From contig NZ_BBXC01000018.1 in the NCBI RefSeq assembly GCF_001570525.1, positions 69,365 through 133,364 on the forward strand: a stretch of 64,000 bases of DNA. The letters are read 5' to 3'. Made by a program: the position numbers and the translations under genes. Of the stretch, positions 50,537-62,075 are shown in pieces. The stretch comes from Herbidospora sakaeratensis. GTDB lineage: Bacteria > Actinomycetota > Actinomycetes > Streptosporangiales > Streptosporangiaceae. Every line of letters starts with the position of its first letter. Positions within the stretch are counted from its first letter, which is position 1. The notes below the pieces were generated by a model that worked only from the letters and a program-made list of their open reading frames with translations, made no database searches and was not told the DNA's origin.

Positions 50537-51847
50537 TCAGCTCACCGAGGCAGAGAAGTCCTTCCCGGCGAACGGCCCGATGACCGCGAGGGTCAGCGGA
50601 CGGGTCAGCACGTCGGAGGCCACCTCGGCGATGTCGGCCGCGGTCACGGCGTCGATGCGCGCCAGAACCTCGTCGACCGACATCAGCCGGTCGTAGACGA
50701 GCTCGCTCTTGCCGATCCGGGACATGCGGGAGCCGGTGTCCTCCAGGCCGAGCACCAGACCGCCGCGCATCTGGCCCTTGCCGCGCACGATCTCCTCCTC
50801 GGTGAAGCCGTCGGAGACCACCCGCCCGATCTCGTCGCGGCAGATCTTGAGGACGTCGTCGATCTTCGAGGGGAGGCAGCCGACGTACACCCCGAACTGG
50901 CCGGTGTCGGCGTACTGCGAGGTGTAGCTGTAGGCGCTGTAGGCCAGGCCGCGCTTCTCCCGGATCTCCTGGAACAGGCGGGAGGACATGCCGCCGCCGA
51001 GCGCCGCGTTGAGCACCCCGAGGGCGAACCTGCGGTCGTCGGTCCGGCTGACGCCGGTCGTGCCCAGCACGAGGTTGGCCTGCTCGGTCGGCCGGTCGAC
51101 CACCTTCACGCCCCGGTGGGCGGGCAGGCTCACGCCGCCGACGCGGGGCGGGATCGGGGCGGCGTCGCCGCCCAGGGCCCCGGCGCGCTCGTAGGCGCGG
51201 GCGACCAGTTCCACCACGTGCTCGTGGGAGACGTTGCCGGCCACCGAGATCACGGTGTGGGTCGGCAGGTAGAAGCGCTGGTAGTACTCGTCGATGCGGT
51301 CGCGCGACAGGGCGTTGATCGTCTCCTCGTTGCCGAGGATCGGCCGCCCGATCGGGGTGTCGCCGTAGAGCTGCTCGGAGAACGCCTCGTGGACCACGTC
51401 GGAGGGGTCGTCGTCGTGCATGGCGATCTCCTCGAGGATCACGCCCCGCTCCGACTCGACGTCGTCGGGGGTGATCAGGGACGAGGTGACCACGTCGGCC
51501 AGCACGTCGATCGCCAGCGGCAGGTCCTCGTCGAGGACCCGCGCGTAGTAGCAGGTGTACTCCTTGGCGGTGAACGCGTTGATCTCGCCGCCGATGCCCT
51601 CGATCGACGCGGAGATCTCCATCGCGTCGCGCGTGGGCGTGCCCTTGAACAGCAGGTGCTCAAGGAAGTGGGTGGCTCCGGTGTGCTCCGGGTCCTCGTC
51701 GCGCGAGCCGATGCCGACCCACGCGCCGACCGCGACGGAACGCACGGTCGGCATGGTCTCGGTCACCACGCGGAGCCCACCGGGCAGGACGGTGCGGCGG
51801 ATGACCCCCGCACCGTCCTTTCCATCGAACAGGGTCGTCGTGATCAC
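50537..51847 (-). CDS. M16 family zinc metallopeptidase (processing-peptidase-like)
   Basis: A 436-residue M16B peptidase. The inverted zinc motif HFLEH has H60, E63 and H64, and the third ligand lies in the downstream Glu-rich segment ([20 protein letters not shown]). A C-terminal homologous half follows ([20 protein letters not shown]). The substrate is unknown; its constant place beside pnp suggests a housekeeping role. The ATG overlaps the pnp end by 4 bp. Confidence 0.92.
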   Translation of the reverse strand: MITTTLFDGKDGAGVIRRTVLPGGLRVVTETMPTVRSVAVGAWVGIGSRDEDPEHTGATHFLEHLLFKGTPTRDAMEISASIEGIGGEINAFTAKEYTCYYARVLDEDLPLAIDVLADVVTSSLITPDDVESERGVILEEIAMHDDDPSDVVHEAFSEQLYGDTPIGRPILGNEETINALSRDRIDEYYQRFYLPTHTVISVAGNVSHEHVVELVARAYERAGALGGDAAPIPPRVGGVSLPAHRGVKVVDRPTEQANLVLGTTGVSRTDDRRFALGVLNAALGGGMSSRLFQEIREKRGLAYSAYSYTSQYADTGQFGVYVGCLPSKIDDVLKICRDEIGRVVSDGFTEEEIVRGKGQMRGGLVLGLEDTGSRMSRIGKSELVYDRLMSVDEVLARIDAVTAADIAEVASDVLTRPLTLAVIGPFAGKDFSASVS

Positions 51848-54162
51848 GAGTTGCGGTCGTCCCGTCCGGAACGGCTGCGGGTGCGGCGGCGGCGCGGCTC
51901 GTCGTCGCCGCCACGGGCCTCCGACTGCTCCGCGGGGGCCGCCTCGGGCTCGGGCTCGCCGGCCTCGGCGCGGGCGGCCTTCTCGGCCGCCTCCTTCTCC
52001 ACGACCTCGACCGGGACCAGGGAGAGCTTGCCGCGCGAGTCGATCTCGGCGATCTCCACCTGGATCTTCTCGCCGACGCCCATCACGTCTTCCACGTTCT
52101 CGATGCGCTTGCCGCCGTGCAGCTTGCGGATCTGGGAGACGTGGAGGAGGCCGTCCTTGCCGGGCATGAGGCTGATGAACGCGCCGAAGGCGGCGATCTT
52201 GACGACCGTGCCCAGGTAGCGCTCGCCGACCTCTGGCATGTGCGGGTTGGCGATGGCGTTGATCGCGCTCCGGGCCGCCTCGGCCGAGGGGCCGTCGGTG
52301 GCGCCGATGTAGATCGTGCCGTCGTCCTCGATGGTGATCTCGGCGCCCGTGTCGTCCTGGATCTGGTTGATCATCTTGCCCTTCGGGCCGATGACCTCGC
52401 CGATCTTGTCTACGGGGACCTTGATCGTGATGATGCGCGGCGCGGTCGGGTTCATCTCCGCCGGGGAGTCGATCGCCTCCTGCATCACGTCGAGGATGGC
52501 CAGCCGCGCGCCGCGCGCCTGCTTCAGCGCGGCGGCCAGGACCGAGGCGGGGATGCCGTCGAGCTTGGTGTCGAGCTGCAGGGCGGTGATGACGTCCTTG
52601 GTGCCGGCGACCTTGAAGTCCATGTCGCCCATGGCGTCTTCGGCGCCCAGGATGTCGGTCAGGGTGACGTAGGTGTCGCCCTCGCCGATCAGGCCCATCG
52701 CGATGCCGGCCACCATCTCCTTGAGCGGCACGCCGGCGTCGAGCAGCGCCATCGTCGAGGCGCAGACCGAGCCCATCGAGGTCGAGCCGTTGGAGCCCAG
52801 GGCCTCGGAGACCTGGCGGATGGCGTAGGGGAACTCCTCGCGGCTCGGGAGAACCGGGATGAGCGCCCGCTCGGCCAGTGCGCCGTGGCCGATCTCGCGG
52901 CGCTTGGGCGAGCCCACGCGGCCGGTCTCACCGGTCGAGTAGGGCGGGAAGTTGTAGTTGTGCATGTAGCGCTTGGTGCGCTCGGGGTTGAGCGTGTCGA
53001 TCATCTGCTCCATGCGGAGCATGTTCAGCGTGGTGATGCCCAGGATCTGGGTCTCGCCGCGCTCGAACAGGGCCGAGCCGTGGACGCGGGGCACGACGTG
53101 GACCTCGGCGTTGAGCCCCCGGATGTCCTTCGGGCCGCGGCCGTCGATGCGGACGCCCTCGCTGATGACGCGCTCGCGCATCAGCTTCTTGGTCAGGCTG
53201 CGGTAGGCGGCCGACAGTTCCTTCTCGCGGCCCTCGAAGTCGGCCAGCAGCTTCTCGCCGACCAGGCCCTTGACCCGGTCGATCTCGGCCTCGCGCTCCT
53301 GCTTGCCGGCGATGGTCAGCGCGGCGGCGAGCTCGGAGCGCACGGCGCCCTCGACGGCGGCCAGCGCGTCTTCCTGGTAGTCGAGGAAGATCGGGAACTC
53401 GCCGGTCTCCTTGGCGGCGACCTGCGCCACCTTCGACTGCGCCTCGCACAGCACCTTGATGAACGGCTTGGCCGCCTCGAGGCCCTGGGCGATGGTCTCC
53501 TCGGTGGGCGCGACCGCGCCCTCGGCGACTAGCTTCAGCGTGTCCTTGGTCGACTCGGCCTCGACCATCATGATCGCGACGTCGCCGTCGGCGAGCACGC
53601 GGCCGGCCACGACCATGTCGAAGGTCGCGCCCTCGAGCTCGGTGTGGGTCGGGAACGCCACCCACTGGCCGCTGATCAGCGCGACCCGGACGCCGCCGAT
53701 GGGGCCCGAGAAGGGCAGCCCGGCGAGCTGGGTCGAGAGGCTGGCGGCGTTGATCGCGACGACGTCGTAGAGGTGCTCGGGGTTGAGCGCCATGACGGTG
53801 GCGACGATCTGGATCTCGTTGCGCAGGCCCTTGACGAACGAGGGGCGCAGCGGCCGGTCGATGAGCCGGCAGGTCAGGACCGCGTCTTCGGACGGGCGGC
53901 CCTCACGGCGGAAGAACGAGCCGGGGATGCGGCCCGCGGCGTACATGCGCTCCTCGACGTCGACCGTGAGCGGGAAGAAGTCGAGGCTTTCCTTGGGGTT
54001 CTTCGAGGCGGTGGTCGCAGAAAGGATCATCGTCTCGTCGTCGAGGTAGACGACGGCGGACCCCGCCGCCTGGCGGGCGAGACGGCCGGTTTCGAACCGG
54101 ATCGTCCGCGTGCCGAAGGAGCCGTTGTCGATGACGGCTTCCGTGCTGTGGACACCCTCCAC
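51844..54162 (-). CDS. pnp: Polyribonucleotide nucleotidyltransferase (PNPase/guanosine pentaphosphate synthetase type)
   Basis: A 772-residue 3'-5' phosphorolytic exoribonuclease. Two RNase PH-like domains, a KH domain ([20 protein letters not shown] with GPKG loop) and an S1 domain ([20 protein letters not shown]) are in the normal order, ending in an acidic/basic tail ([20 protein letters not shown]). In actinobacteria the enzyme may also act on guanosine polyphosphates. The ATG ([19 protein letters not shown]) has GGAGG just upstream. A terminator-like stem separates it from rpsO. Confidence 0.95.
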   Translation of the reverse strand: MEGVHSTEAVIDNGSFGTRTIRFETGRLARQAAGSAVVYLDDETMILSATTASKNPKESLDFFPLTVDVEERMYAAGRIPGSFFRREGRPSEDAVLTCRLIDRPLRPSFVKGLRNEIQIVATVMALNPEHLYDVVAINAASLSTQLAGLPFSGPIGGVRVALISGQWVAFPTHTELEGATFDMVVAGRVLADGDVAIMMVEAESTKDTLKLVAEGAVAPTEETIAQGLEAAKPFIKVLCEAQSKVAQVAAKETGEFPIFLDYQEDALAAVEGAVRSELAAALTIAGKQEREAEIDRVKGLVGEKLLADFEGREKELSAAYRSLTKKLMRERVISEGVRIDGRGPKDIRGLNAEVHVVPRVHGSALFERGETQILGITTLNMLRMEQMIDTLNPERTKRYMHNYNFPPYSTGETGRVGSPKRREIGHGALAERALIPVLPSREEFPYAIRQVSEALGSNGSTSMGSVCASTMALLDAGVPLKEMVAGIAMGLIGEGDTYVTLTDILGAEDAMGDMDFKVAGTKDVITALQLDTKLDGIPASVLAAALKQARGARLAILDVMQEAIDSPAEMNPTAPRIITIKVPVDKIGEVIGPKGKMINQIQDDTGAEITIEDDGTIYIGATDGPSAEAARSAINAIANPHMPEVGERYLGTVVKIAAFGAFISLMPGKDGLLHVSQIRKLHGGKRIENVEDVMGVGEKIQVEIAEIDSRGKLSLVPVEVVEKEAAEKAARAEAGEPEPEAAPAEQSEARGGDDEPRRRRTRSRSGRDDRNS

Positions 54163-54350
54163 GGGGGACCTCCTTTGTCGGGTCGGTCACCCCACGTCGC
54201 CGGCTCCCGGAGGTGCGGCGCCGGTCTTCGATCGAAGCGCCCGGTCGCGTCGACCGGGGGCCACTACCGAGGACCGGCCCTCTTTTTCCGCGGAATGACG
54301 CGGGGCACTGGTTTCACGGGTGGTGTGTGGTTATTCAGTTGTCGTTACGC

Positions 54351-54383
54351 GGAAGGGAGCGGCGTGCGTCGCCGCTCCCTTCC
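54351..54383 (-). terminator. Stem-loop between rpsO and pnp
   Basis: GGAAGGGAGCGGC (54351-54363) pairs perfectly with GCCGCTCCCTTCC (54371-54383) over a 7-nt loop, 7 bp after the rpsO stop. In many bacteria the rpsO-pnp gap holds a terminator plus an RNase III-cut stem used for pnp autocontrol; either role fits. Confidence 0.75.
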
Positions 54384-54390
54384 CGACGCC

Positions 54391-54660
54391 TTATCGGCGC
54401 AGACCCAGCCGCTCGATCAGCGAGCGGTAGCGGGTGATGTCCTTCGCCTGCAGGTACTTCAGCAGACGGCGACGACGGCCGACCAGCAGGAGCAGGCCGC
54501 GGCGGCTGTGGTGGTCGTGCTTGTGGGTCTTGAGGTGCTCGGTCAGGTCGCTGATGCGCTTGCTCAGCAGCGCGATCTGCACCTCGGGGGACCCGGTGTC
54601 GCCCTCGCTGGCGCCGTATTCGGCGACGATGGCCTTGGTCGTGGCGGTGTCGAGCGACAC
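54391..54660 (-). CDS. rpsO: 30S ribosomal protein uS15 (S15)
   Basis: An 89-residue protein that binds 16S rRNA in the platform of the 30S subunit. The family signature is intact: [40 protein letters not shown] and RRRLLKYL. The ATG has GGAGAAG upstream. It stands alone between ribF and pnp. Confidence 0.97.
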   Translation of the reverse strand: MSLDTATTKAIVAEYGASEGDTGSPEVQIALLSKRISDLTEHLKTHKHDHHSRRGLLLLVGRRRRLLKYLQAKDITRYRSLIERLGLRR

Positions 54661-54816
54661 TGCTTCTCCTTTGTTCCCTGGGCACGCGTAGCCATTGCGA
54701 TCCCGCGAACGACCGTGCGTGCCTACAGTCGCCGTGACGAGAAGCCGGTGATTACTCAGCCGACATACAAGGCTACCATCGCCCGTTAACCAGCCGAGAC
54801 GGCAAGCGAGACGCGG

Positions 54817-54835
54817 ACGGCCGAAGGCCGGCCGT
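54817..54835 (-). terminator. Possible terminator of ribF
   Basis: ACGGCCG (54817-54823) and CGGCCGT (54829-54835) form a short stem 22 bp after the ribF stop. No U-tract is seen. Confidence 0.4.
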
Positions 54836-54857
54836 GGCTCGCGTCAGGGAATCTGCC

Positions 54858-55790
54858 TCAAAGAAGGCGTCGGGCCTCGTCGACGTCGGCGCGCATCTGT
54901 TCGACCAGAGCCTCGACCGAGTCGAACTTCAGGGTGTCGCGCAGCCGCGCGAGGAAGTCGACCGAGACGTGGAGGCCGTAGAGGTCGAGATCGTCGCGGT
55001 CGAGGGCGTACGCCTCGACGGTCCGGACCACGCCCTCGAAGGTCGGGTTGGTGCCGATGGAGATCGCGGCGGGCCAGCGCTCGTCGGGCGACTCGAGCCA
55101 GCCGGCGTAGACGCCGTCGGCCGGGATCGCCGTGTGGGGGGCCGACTCGACGTTGGCGGTCGGGAACCCCAGGGCCTTGCCGCGCTGGTGGCCCCGGACG
55201 ACCACGCCCTCGACCCGGTGGAGGCGGCCCAGCTCGTCGGCGGCGGCGGCCACGTCGCCGTCGGTCAGGTGCTGGCGGATCAGCGAGGACGTGATGTCCT
55301 CGAGGCTGCTGACCAGCGGGACCCCGACGGCGACGAAGTCGTACTTCTCGCCGAGCTCGCGCAGGGTGGCGAGGTTGCCGGCGGCCTTATGGCCGAACCG
55401 GAAGTTCTCCCCCACCACGACGCCGGCGGCGTGGAGCCGGTCGACCAGGGCGATCTGCACGAACTCCTCGGGCGAGGTGCGCGAGAACTCCAGCGTGAAC
55501 GGCAGGATCAGCACCGCGTCGACGCCGAGGGCGCCGAGCAGCTCGATGCGCCGGTGGGGGGTGGAGAGCTGGGAGGGGTGGCTGCCGGGCCGCACCACCT
55601 CGTCGGGGTGGGGGTCGAAGGTCACCGCGACCGAGGCGACCCCGAGCTCACGGGCCAGGTCGACGGCCCGGCGCACCAGCGTCTGGTGACCCCGGTGCAC
55701 GCCGTCGAACACCCCGATCGTGACGACGGACCGGCCCCAGTCCGCGGGCACGTCGTCAAGTCCGAGCCAGCCACGCACGTCGACCCCCAA
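54858..55790 (-). CDS. ribF: Bifunctional riboflavin kinase/FAD synthetase
   Basis: A 310-residue enzyme making FMN and then FAD. The N-terminal nucleotidyltransferase domain has TIGVFDGVHRGHQTLVRRAV (HxGH-type motif) and VGENFRFGHKAAGNLATLRE; the C-terminal kinase domain has HQRGKALGFPTANVE with the PTAN motif and GTNPTFEG. It lies in its usual place between truB and rpsO. Copy D of the dispersed repeat lies upstream, in the gap to truB. Confidence 0.95.
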   Translation of the reverse strand: MGVDVRGWLGLDDVPADWGRSVVTIGVFDGVHRGHQTLVRRAVDLARELGVASVAVTFDPHPDEVVRPGSHPSQLSTPHRRIELLGALGVDAVLILPFTLEFSRTSPEEFVQIALVDRLHAAGVVVGENFRFGHKAAGNLATLRELGEKYDFVAVGVPLVSSLEDITSSLIRQHLTDGDVAAAADELGRLHRVEGVVVRGHQRGKALGFPTANVESAPHTAIPADGVYAGWLESPDERWPAAISIGTNPTFEGVVRTVEAYALDRDDLDLYGLHVSVDFLARLRDTLKFDSVEALVEQMRADVDEARRLL

Positions 55791-55853
55791 CAGGCAAGAA
55801 GCTAAGTCGTCCTAAGCGTCCCACACACCCCGGAACCCGTGAGCCCCTGGCCC

Positions 55854-55939
55854 CGGCGCGGCCGGTCGGCGCCGGATACGTCGCGCACCCGGGGCGGCGG
55901 TCGGCGCCGGGGTGGGCGGAGCCGTAACGGAGAAAGCTT
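55854..55939 (-). repeat. Dispersed intergenic repeat, copy D
   Basis: On the minus strand it begins one base after the truB stop: AAAAGCTTTC, core TCCGTTACGGCTCCGCC (55915-55931 on the plus strand), CACCCCGGCGCCGACC, a variable part, then CCGGCGCCGACCGGCCGCG. It matches copy C block by block. Confidence 0.75.
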
Positions 55940-56824
55940 TTACGACACGAAGACGGCGAGGGGTTTGGCGGCCCCGCCCTTCTCCTCGACCAGCGCGAGG
56001 AGTTCGCCGCCCGGGGCGAAGACGCCGATCGGGCCCTCGCCCAGCCCGGCGGCCTTCAGGCGGCCCCCGTGGGAGACCAGGCGGGCCTCCTCCTCCGTCA
56101 CGTCGCGGCGGGGGAAGGCCTGGGAGACGGCGTCGGCGATGGGCAGGATGACGCACTCCTTCTGGAGCGCCTCGATGGTCAGCGCGTTCTCCACCGCGTA
56201 GGGGCCCACGCGGGTGCGGCGCAGCGCCGTCAGGTGGCCGCCCACGCCCAGGCCGTCGCCCAGGTCACGGGCCAGGGAGCGGATGTAGGTGCCGGAGGAG
56301 CAGGTGATCACGGCCGTCACGTCGACGTGCTCGCCGAGGGTCACCGAGGTGACCTCGAAGGCGTGGACCGTGATCGGCCGGGCCTGGAGTTCCACCTCCT
56401 CGCCCTGGCGGGCCAGCTTGTAGGCCCGCTCGCCGTTCACCTTGATCGCGCTGACCTGCGGCGGGACCTGCATGATCGGCCCGGTCAGCGCCGCGACGCC
56501 CTTGTGGACGTCGTCGGCCGTGACGTGGGCGGCGGAGGCGCGGCCGGTCTCCTCGCCCTCGGCGTCGTCGGTGTTGGTCGAGACGCCGAGGCGCATCGTG
56601 GCCTCGTAGACCTTCTCGGTCAGCGCCAGGTGGCCCAGCAGGCGGGTGGCCTTCTCGACCCCGACGACCAGCACGCCGGTCGCCATCGGGTCGAGGGTGC
56701 CGGCGTGCCCGACCTTGCGGGTGCCGGCGATGCCGCGCATCTTGCCGACGACGTCGTGGGAGGTCCAGCCCGAGGGCTTGTCGACGATGATGATCCCGCT
56801 CGGCGGCGGGGGGCGTCTGGTCAC
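55940..56824 (-). CDS. truB: tRNA pseudouridine(55) synthase
   Basis: A 294-residue enzyme that makes pseudouridine 55 in the T-loop of tRNAs. The catalytic Asp is D45 in KVGHAGTLDPMATG; DKPSGWTSHDVV and GTYIRSLARDLG are the other family motifs, and a PUA-like end is present. The GTG start at 56824 overlaps the DHH gene stop by 4 bp (GTGA); longer reading frames upstream run through the neighbouring genes. Confidence 0.95.
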   Translation of the reverse strand: MTRRPPPPSGIIIVDKPSGWTSHDVVGKMRGIAGTRKVGHAGTLDPMATGVLVVGVEKATRLLGHLALTEKVYEATMRLGVSTNTDDAEGEETGRASAAHVTADDVHKGVAALTGPIMQVPPQVSAIKVNGERAYKLARQGEEVELQARPITVHAFEVTSVTLGEHVDVTAVITCSSGTYIRSLARDLGDGLGVGGHLTALRRTRVGPYAVENALTIEALQKECVILPIADAVSQAFPRRDVTEEEARLVSHGGRLKAAGLGEGPIGVFAPGGELLALVEEKGGAAKPLAVFVS

Positions 56825-57807
56825 GCGAGCAGCTCCGTGAGGCGGGCGACGGTCTCCTGCGGGGTCTCGCGGGAGGAGAACCCGGCCGCGCCGGGATGCC
56901 CGCCACCCCCCAGGGCGGTGCAGACACGGCCCACGTCGGCCGTGCCCTTCGAACGGGTCGACACGTTCCAGGCGCCCTCGTCGTCTTCCTTGAAGACCAC
57001 GGCGACCTCGGCGTCGTCGACCTTGCGCAGGACGTCGATGATCCCTTCGACCTCGTCGTAGGGCAGCGCGTTCAGGGTCCGGTCCTGCCGGGTCACGGTC
57101 GTCCAGACCAGCCCGGCGCCGCCGACGGCCGACCGGTCGAGCTCGGCCCGCGACAACGCGGCGCCGAGCACCCGCAGGTAGCCGAACGGCGACCGGTCCC
57201 ACAACTCCCGCGCGATGGCGTCGGGGTCGAGGCCCGCGTCGAGCAGCCGCCCGGCCAGGGCGTGCACGGCGGGGGTGGTCGAGCTGTAGCGGAACGACCC
57301 GGTGTCGGTCACCAGGGCGGTGTAGAGGCAGGCCGCGATGTCCCGGTCGATCGGGAGCCCCAGCCGCCGGATCAGCTCCTCGGCCAGCACGGCCGTGGCC
57401 GCCGCCTTCGGGTCGACGAGCTGGACGGTCCCGAACCCGGTGTTGGACGCGTGGTGGTCGAGCACCACCAGTTCCCTCGCGGCCTTGGCCGACGGGACGA
57501 GCAGGCCGAGCCGCTCGATCGTGGCGGCGTCGAAGGTGATCATCAGGTCCGGCTCGGCCGGGAAGCGCGCGGAGTCGACCAGGAGGTCCTGGCCGGGGAG
57601 GAAACGCAGCAGCCGGGGCACGGTCAGCACGTGGTCGCCGAAGGAGGCGACCACGCGCCGGCCGGACCGCCGCAGCGCCTGGCCGAAGGCCAGCATCGAG
57701 CCCAGGGCGTCGCCGTCGGGGGTGACGTGACAGGCCAGGGCGATCGAGTCGTGCGAACCGATGAGCGCGACCGCGCGCGCCCATTCGGCCTCGGCAGGGA
57801 GCGTCAC
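56821..57807 (-). CDS. DHH-family phosphoesterase (NrnA-like nanoRNase/pAp phosphatase)
   Basis: A 328-residue DHH/DHHA1 protein. Motifs [14 protein letters not shown] (DxD), FDAAT, the name-giving VVLDHHASN and [11 protein letters not shown] coordinate manganese; the C-terminal DHHA1 end is [11 protein letters not shown]. It probably degrades very short RNAs, cyclic dinucleotide products or pAp. It overlaps rbfA by 4 bp upstream and truB by 4 bp downstream, the standard actinobacterial operon. Confidence 0.92.
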   Translation of the reverse strand: MTLPAEAEWARAVALIGSHDSIALACHVTPDGDALGSMLAFGQALRRSGRRVVASFGDHVLTVPRLLRFLPGQDLLVDSARFPAEPDLMITFDAATIERLGLLVPSAKAARELVVLDHHASNTGFGTVQLVDPKAAATAVLAEELIRRLGLPIDRDIAACLYTALVTDTGSFRYSSTTPAVHALAGRLLDAGLDPDAIARELWDRSPFGYLRVLGAALSRAELDRSAVGGAGLVWTTVTRQDRTLNALPYDEVEGIIDVLRKVDDAEVAVVFKEDDEGAWNVSTRSKGTADVGRVCTALGGGGHPGAAGFSSRETPQETVARLTELLA

Positions 57808-58280
57808 TTCGCGCTTCGCTCGGACACCTCGTCGGTGTCGTCCTCGAACTCGTCGTCGAGTTCGTCGTCGTCCTTCTTGTACGGGTCGGCGTCGCCCGCG
57901 TAGGCGGCGCCTTCGGCCTTCTTCGCGATCTCGGCGTCGCGGGCCCTGGCCTCGGCGAGCAGGTCGTCCATGTGCCGGGCCGAGTCGGGCAGGGGGTCGT
58001 GGGTGAACGTGAGGGTGGGCGTGTGCCGCAGCCCGGTCTGCCGGCCGACCTCCGAGCGGATGATGCCCTTGGCGCTCTCCAGCGCGGCGGCGGTGTCCTT
58101 ACGCTCGGCGTCCGACCCGAAGACGGTGTAGAAGACCGTCGCCTCGCCCAGGTCGTTGGTGACCCGGGTGTCGGTGATGGTGACGAACCCCAGTCGCGGA
58201 TCCTTGATCCGCCGTTCCAGCATCTCGGCGACGATCTGCTGGATTCGGTCCGCCAGTTTCCTGGCTCGCGCGGCGTCCAT
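57804..58280 (-). CDS. rbfA: 30S ribosome-binding factor A
   Basis: A 158-residue 30S assembly factor with a KH-like fold ([58 protein letters not shown]). Beyond residue 120 an acidic tail ([18 protein letters not shown]) extends it relative to the minimal protein. It follows the DUF503 gene by 52 bp and overlaps the DHH gene by 4 bp. Confidence 0.94.
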   Translation of the reverse strand: MDAARARKLADRIQQIVAEMLERRIKDPRLGFVTITDTRVTNDLGEATVFYTVFGSDAERKDTAAALESAKGIIRSEVGRQTGLRHTPTLTFTHDPLPDSARHMDDLLAEARARDAEIAKKAEGAAYAGDADPYKKDDDELDDEFEDDTDEVSERSAK

Positions 58281-58332
58281 GGGCGCGCTCCCCCTTCTTC
58301 CGGATGTACGGCTGACGCTGCGACCTGGCGGT

Positions 58333-58629
58333 CTATTCCTCGTCGTTGAACAAACGATGCCGAGCCGACAGCAGCTCGATCTCGGGGCGGAAGGCGACGG
58401 CCCGCTCGCACGCGTTCAGGACCTCATCGACGTTCCCGGCCGAGCCGGAGACGACGGCGACGCCGATCTCGGCTCTTCGGTGCAGTTCGTGATGGCCGGT
58501 CTCGGCCACCGCGACCGCGGGGAACCGCCGGCGCAGCTCGGCGATGAGGGGACGGACAACGGACCGTTTCTCCTTCAGCGAGTGAACGTCGCCGAGGAGG
58601 ATGTCCAACGTCAGAGCACCGACATACAT
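58333..58629 (-). CDS. DUF503 family protein (YlxP-like)
   Basis: A 98-residue protein of the DUF503/YlxP family, always found between infB and rbf[21 protein letters not shown] and [19 protein letters not shown] match the family. The fold is ferredoxin-like and a role in ribosome maturation or RNA binding is assumed. The ATG at 58629 was chosen by homology; an in-frame TTG six codons upstream is possible. Confidence 0.9.
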   Translation of the reverse strand: MYVGALTLDILLGDVHSLKEKRSVVRPLIAELRRRFPAVAVAETGHHELHRRAEIGVAVVSGSAGNVDEVLNACERAVAFRPEIELLSARHRLFNDEE

Positions 58630-58690
58630 GTGTTGTTGTGGCGCCAATAGACCCTGGCGCGTGGGTCGTGTGCAGGTTACCCAAGGAAAC

Positions 58691-58722
58691 CGGTCCCCGG
58701 CCTGCGAGCAGGCCGGGGACCG
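58691..58722 (-). terminator. Terminator after infB
   Basis: A perfect 14-bp stem (58691-58704 with 58709-58722, arms CGGTCCCCGGCCTG and complement) and 4-nt loop lies 13 bp after the infB stop and before the DUF503 gene; a partly U-rich stretch (TTTCCTT) follows on the minus strand. Confidence 0.75.
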
Positions 58723-58735
58723 GGTCGATCAGCCC

Positions 58736-61700
58736 TTAGTCGCGGGGCTTCTCACGCATCTCGAACGTCTCGATGACGTCGTCGATCTTGATGTCGTTGT
58801 AACCGACGCCGATACCGCACTCGAAGCCCTCGCGGACCTCGGTCGCGTCGTCCTTGAACCGGCGCAGCGACGAGACGGTGAGGTTGTCGGCGATGACGAC
58901 GCCCTCGCGGATGATCCGGGCCTTGCTGTTGCGGGTGATGACACCCGAGCGGACCAGGGTACCCGCGACGTTGCCGATCTTCGGCACCTTGAAGACCTCG
59001 CGGACCTCGGCGGTGCCGGTCTGGATCTCCTCGAACTCGGGCTTGAGCATGCCCTTGAGGGCCGCCTCGATCTCCTCGATCGCCTGGTAGATGACCGAGT
59101 AGTAGCGGATGTCGACGCCCTCGCGCTCGGCCAGGTCGCGCGCCCGGACTTCCGGCCGCACGTTGAAGCCGATGATCACCGCGTTGTCGTCGGCGATCGC
59201 CAGGTTGACGTCGTACTCCGTGATCGCACCGACGGCGCGGTGCAGCACGCGGAGGTTGACCTCCTCGCCCACATCGATCTTGAGCAGCGCGTCTTCCAGT
59301 GCTTCCACCGAACCGGACACGTCACCCTTGATGATGAGCTTGAGCTCGTCGATCTTGCCCTTCTCGTAGTCGCTGAACAGCTCTTCGAGCGTACGGCGGC
59401 GACCGGCCTTGGCCATCTCCGCGATGCGCTGACGAGCCGCCCGCTCCTGGGCGATCTGGCGGGCCATCCGGTCGTCGCTGACGACCAGGAAGTTGTCACC
59501 CGCGCGGGGCACGGCCGTCAGGCCGAGCACCCGGACCGGACGCGACGGGTCGGCCTCTTCGACCGGCTGCATGTTGTCGTCGAGCATCGCCCGGACGCGG
59601 CCGAAGGCCTCGCCACAGACGATCGACTCGCCGACCCGCAGGGTGCCGCGCTGGACCAGCACGGTCGCCACCGGGCCGCGGCCCTTGTCGAGGTGGGCTT
59701 CGATCGCCAGACCCTGGGCGTCCATGTCGGGGTTGGCGCGGAGGTCGAGCTCCGCGTCGGCCGTCAGGATGATCGCCTCGAGCAGGTTGTCGATGCCCAG
59801 GCCCTGCTTCGCCGAGATGTCGACGAACAGGGTCGAGCCACCGAACTCCTCGGCCACCAGGCCGTATTCGGTCAGCTGGGCCCGGACCTTGGTGGGGTCG
59901 GCGCCCTCCTTGTCGATCTTGTTGACCGCGACCACGATCGGCACCTCGGCCGCCTGGGCGTGGTTCAGCGCCTCGATCGTCTGCGGCTTCACACCGTCGT
60001 CGGCCGCGACCACCAGGACGGCGATGTCGGTGGCCTGCGCACCACGGGCACGCATGGCGGTGAACGCCTCGTGACCCGGGGTGTCGATGAAGGTGATCTT
60101 CCGGTCTTCGCCCTCGTGGGTCGCGTGGACCTGGTAGGCGCCGATGTGCTGGGTGATGCCACCGGCCTCCCGCGCCACCACGTTGGTGTTCCGGATGGCG
60201 TCGAGGAGCTTGGTCTTACCGTGGTCGACGTGACCCATGACGGTCACGACCGGCGGACGCGGCGCGAGGTCGGCCTCGTCGCCCTCGTCCTCACCGAACT
60301 CGATCTTGAAGGACTCGAGCAGCTCGCGGTCCTCCTCCTCGGGCGAGACGACCTGCACGACGTAGTCGAGCTCGGCGCCGAGGAGCTGCAACGTCTCCTC
60401 GTTCACCGACTGGGTCGCGGTCACCATCTCACCGAGGTGGAGCATGATCTGGACCAGCGCCGCCGGGTTCGCGCCGATGCGGTCGGCGAAGTCGGACAAC
60501 GAGGCGCCGCGCGGGAGACGGATCGTCTGACCGCCGCCACGGGGAGCCTGCACGCCGCCGATCGCCGGCGCCGACATGTTGTCGAACTCCTGGCGCCTCT
60601 GGCGCTTGGACTTGCGGCCACGCGTCGGACGGCCACCCGGACGCCCGAAGGCGCCTGCGGTGCCGCCGCCACGGCCACGGCCACCCGGACCGGGACGACC
60701 GCCGCCGAAGCCGCCGCCGCCACCACCGGGACCGCCGCCACCCGGACGACCGCCGCCACCGCCACCGGCGGCACCGGCGCGCGGCGCGAAACCGCCGCCG
60801 CCACCCGGACGACCGCCACCGCCACCGGGGCGGCCACCGCCGCCACCGGGACGACCGCCGCCGCCACCGGGACCGCGACCGCCGCCGCCGGGCCCGCCAC
60901 CGGGACCGGCAGGACGACCCTGCGGCATCATCGACGGGTTCGGCCGGGGACCACCCGGACGAGGACCACCGGCACCAGCCGGCGGACGCGGGCCACCCGC
61001 GCCGGGCGGACCCGGGCGAGGACCGGCGCCGGCCGGACGAGGACCACCCGCACCGGCGGGACCGGGACGGGGACCGCCGGGACCCGGACGCGGACCGCCC
61101 TCACGGCGCGGCTCGCGGGGCCCGCGGTCGCCGCGGTCTTCACGAGGACCGCGGTCGGGCCGGTCACCGCGGTGACCGGCGTGGTCGCCACGAGGACCGG
61201 CGTGGTCGCCCCGGTCGGGACGGTCACCACGGTCGGGACGGTCGCCGGGACGCGCGGGCCGCTGGCCCATGCCGCTGGCGTTGGAAGAGAACGGGTTGTT
61301 ACCCGGACGCGGGCCGCGGGGACCCGGCTTGGGACCGCGCTCGCCACCCGGACGCGGCGCGCCGCCGCCGGCCGCGGGGCCGGGGGTCGGACGCGGGCCG
61401 GGAGCGGGCCGGGGACCCGGCTTGGGGCCGGGACCGGGACGCGGGCCGGACGGCGCGGACTGGCCGCCACCGCTGGGCCCGCCGCTGGCCGCGGGTGCAC
61501 TCGGAGCCGCCGGACGGGGCGCCTCGGGGCGCGGAGCCGGGGCGGGCGGAGCCGCGGGACGCGCGGGGGCCTCGCTCTGGGGAGCGGGCTGCGGCGTCGG
61601 ATGCGGCATGGGAACGGGACGCGGCGCGGGCCGCGGACCCGGCTTCGGAATCGGCCGGTTGCCGAAGTCCGAAGGCGATGCGGGCGCCGGAGCGCCGTTG

Positions 61701-61933
61701 CCGGCCTGGTCGTTGCCGACCGGCCGGGGTGCCGGCCGTGGGGCCGGACGGGGGGACTTGCCCCCCTTGGAGTCGCCCTTACCGAACGCCTCCGTCAGTT
61801 TGCGGACAACCGGCGCCTCAATCGTTGAAGACGCCGATCGAACGAACTCGCCCATCTCGGTGAGCTTGGCCATGACGACCTTGCTCTCTACACCGAACTC
61901 CTTGGCGAGCTCGTATACCCGGACCTTCGCCAC
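58736..61933 (-). CDS. infB: Translation initiation factor IF-2
   Basis: A 1065-residue GTPase that places initiator tRNA on the 30S subunit. The N-terminal IF2N domain ([20 protein letters not shown]) is followed by a very long Pro/Gly/Arg-rich low-complexity region (about 55-440) with many PGGGGR-type repeats, a second IF2N-like segment, and the G domain with G1 MGHVDHGKT (M566-T574), [15 protein letters not shown] and NKIDK. Domains II to IV complete the protein. The disordered region is long even for actinobacteria. It is preceded by ylxR with a 142-bp gap that holds nothing recognisable. Confidence 0.96.
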   Translation of the reverse strand: MAKVRVYELAKEFGVESKVVMAKLTEMGEFVRSASSTIEAPVVRKLTEAFGKGDSKGGKSPRPAPRPAPRPVGNDQAGNGAPAPASPSDFGNRPIPKPGPRPAPRPVPMPHPTPQPAPQSEAPARPAAPPAPAPRPEAPRPAAPSAPAASGGPSGGGQSAPSGPRPGPGPKPGPRPAPGPRPTPGPAAGGGAPRPGGERGPKPGPRGPRPGNNPFSSNASGMGQRPARPGDRPDRGDRPDRGDHAGPRGDHAGHRGDRPDRGPREDRGDRGPREPRREGGPRPGPGGPRPGPAGAGGPRPAGAGPRPGPPGAGGPRPPAGAGGPRPGGPRPNPSMMPQGRPAGPGGGPGGGGRGPGGGGGRPGGGGGRPGGGGGRPGGGGGFAPRAGAAGGGGGGRPGGGGPGGGGGGFGGGRPGPGGRGRGGGTAGAFGRPGGRPTRGRKSKRQRRQEFDNMSAPAIGGVQAPRGGGQTIRLPRGASLSDFADRIGANPAALVQIMLHLGEMVTATQSVNEETLQLLGAELDYVVQVVSPEEEDRELLESFKIEFGEDEGDEADLAPRPPVVTVMGHVDHGKTKLLDAIRNTNVVAREAGGITQHIGAYQVHATHEGEDRKITFIDTPGHEAFTAMRARGAQATDIAVLVVAADDGVKPQTIEALNHAQAAEVPIVVAVNKIDKEGADPTKVRAQLTEYGLVAEEFGGSTLFVDISAKQGLGIDNLLEAIILTADAELDLRANPDMDAQGLAIEAHLDKGRGPVATVLVQRGTLRVGESIVCGEAFGRVRAMLDDNMQPVEEADPSRPVRVLGLTAVPRAGDNFLVVSDDRMARQIAQERAARQRIAEMAKAGRRRTLEELFSDYEKGKIDELKLIIKGDVSGSVEALEDALLKIDVGEEVNLRVLHRAVGAITEYDVNLAIADDNAVIIGFNVRPEVRARDLAEREGVDIRYYSVIYQAIEEIEAALKGMLKPEFEEIQTGTAEVREVFKVPKIGNVAGTLVRSGVITRNSKARIIREGVVIADNLTVSSLRRFKDDATEVREGFECGIGVGYNDIKIDDVIETFEMREKPRD

Positions 61934-62075
61934 TGCACTCCCTAACTCGGCCCGGGAGGCTGTGCCGCCGGACCGTCGCTACCTGGACGTACTCATTGCC
62001 GCGTGCTCATCAGGCGCTCATAGCAATCTGACTCCGCCCATCAACTCGGCGTCCTACGAAACAGTTGGTAACCAT

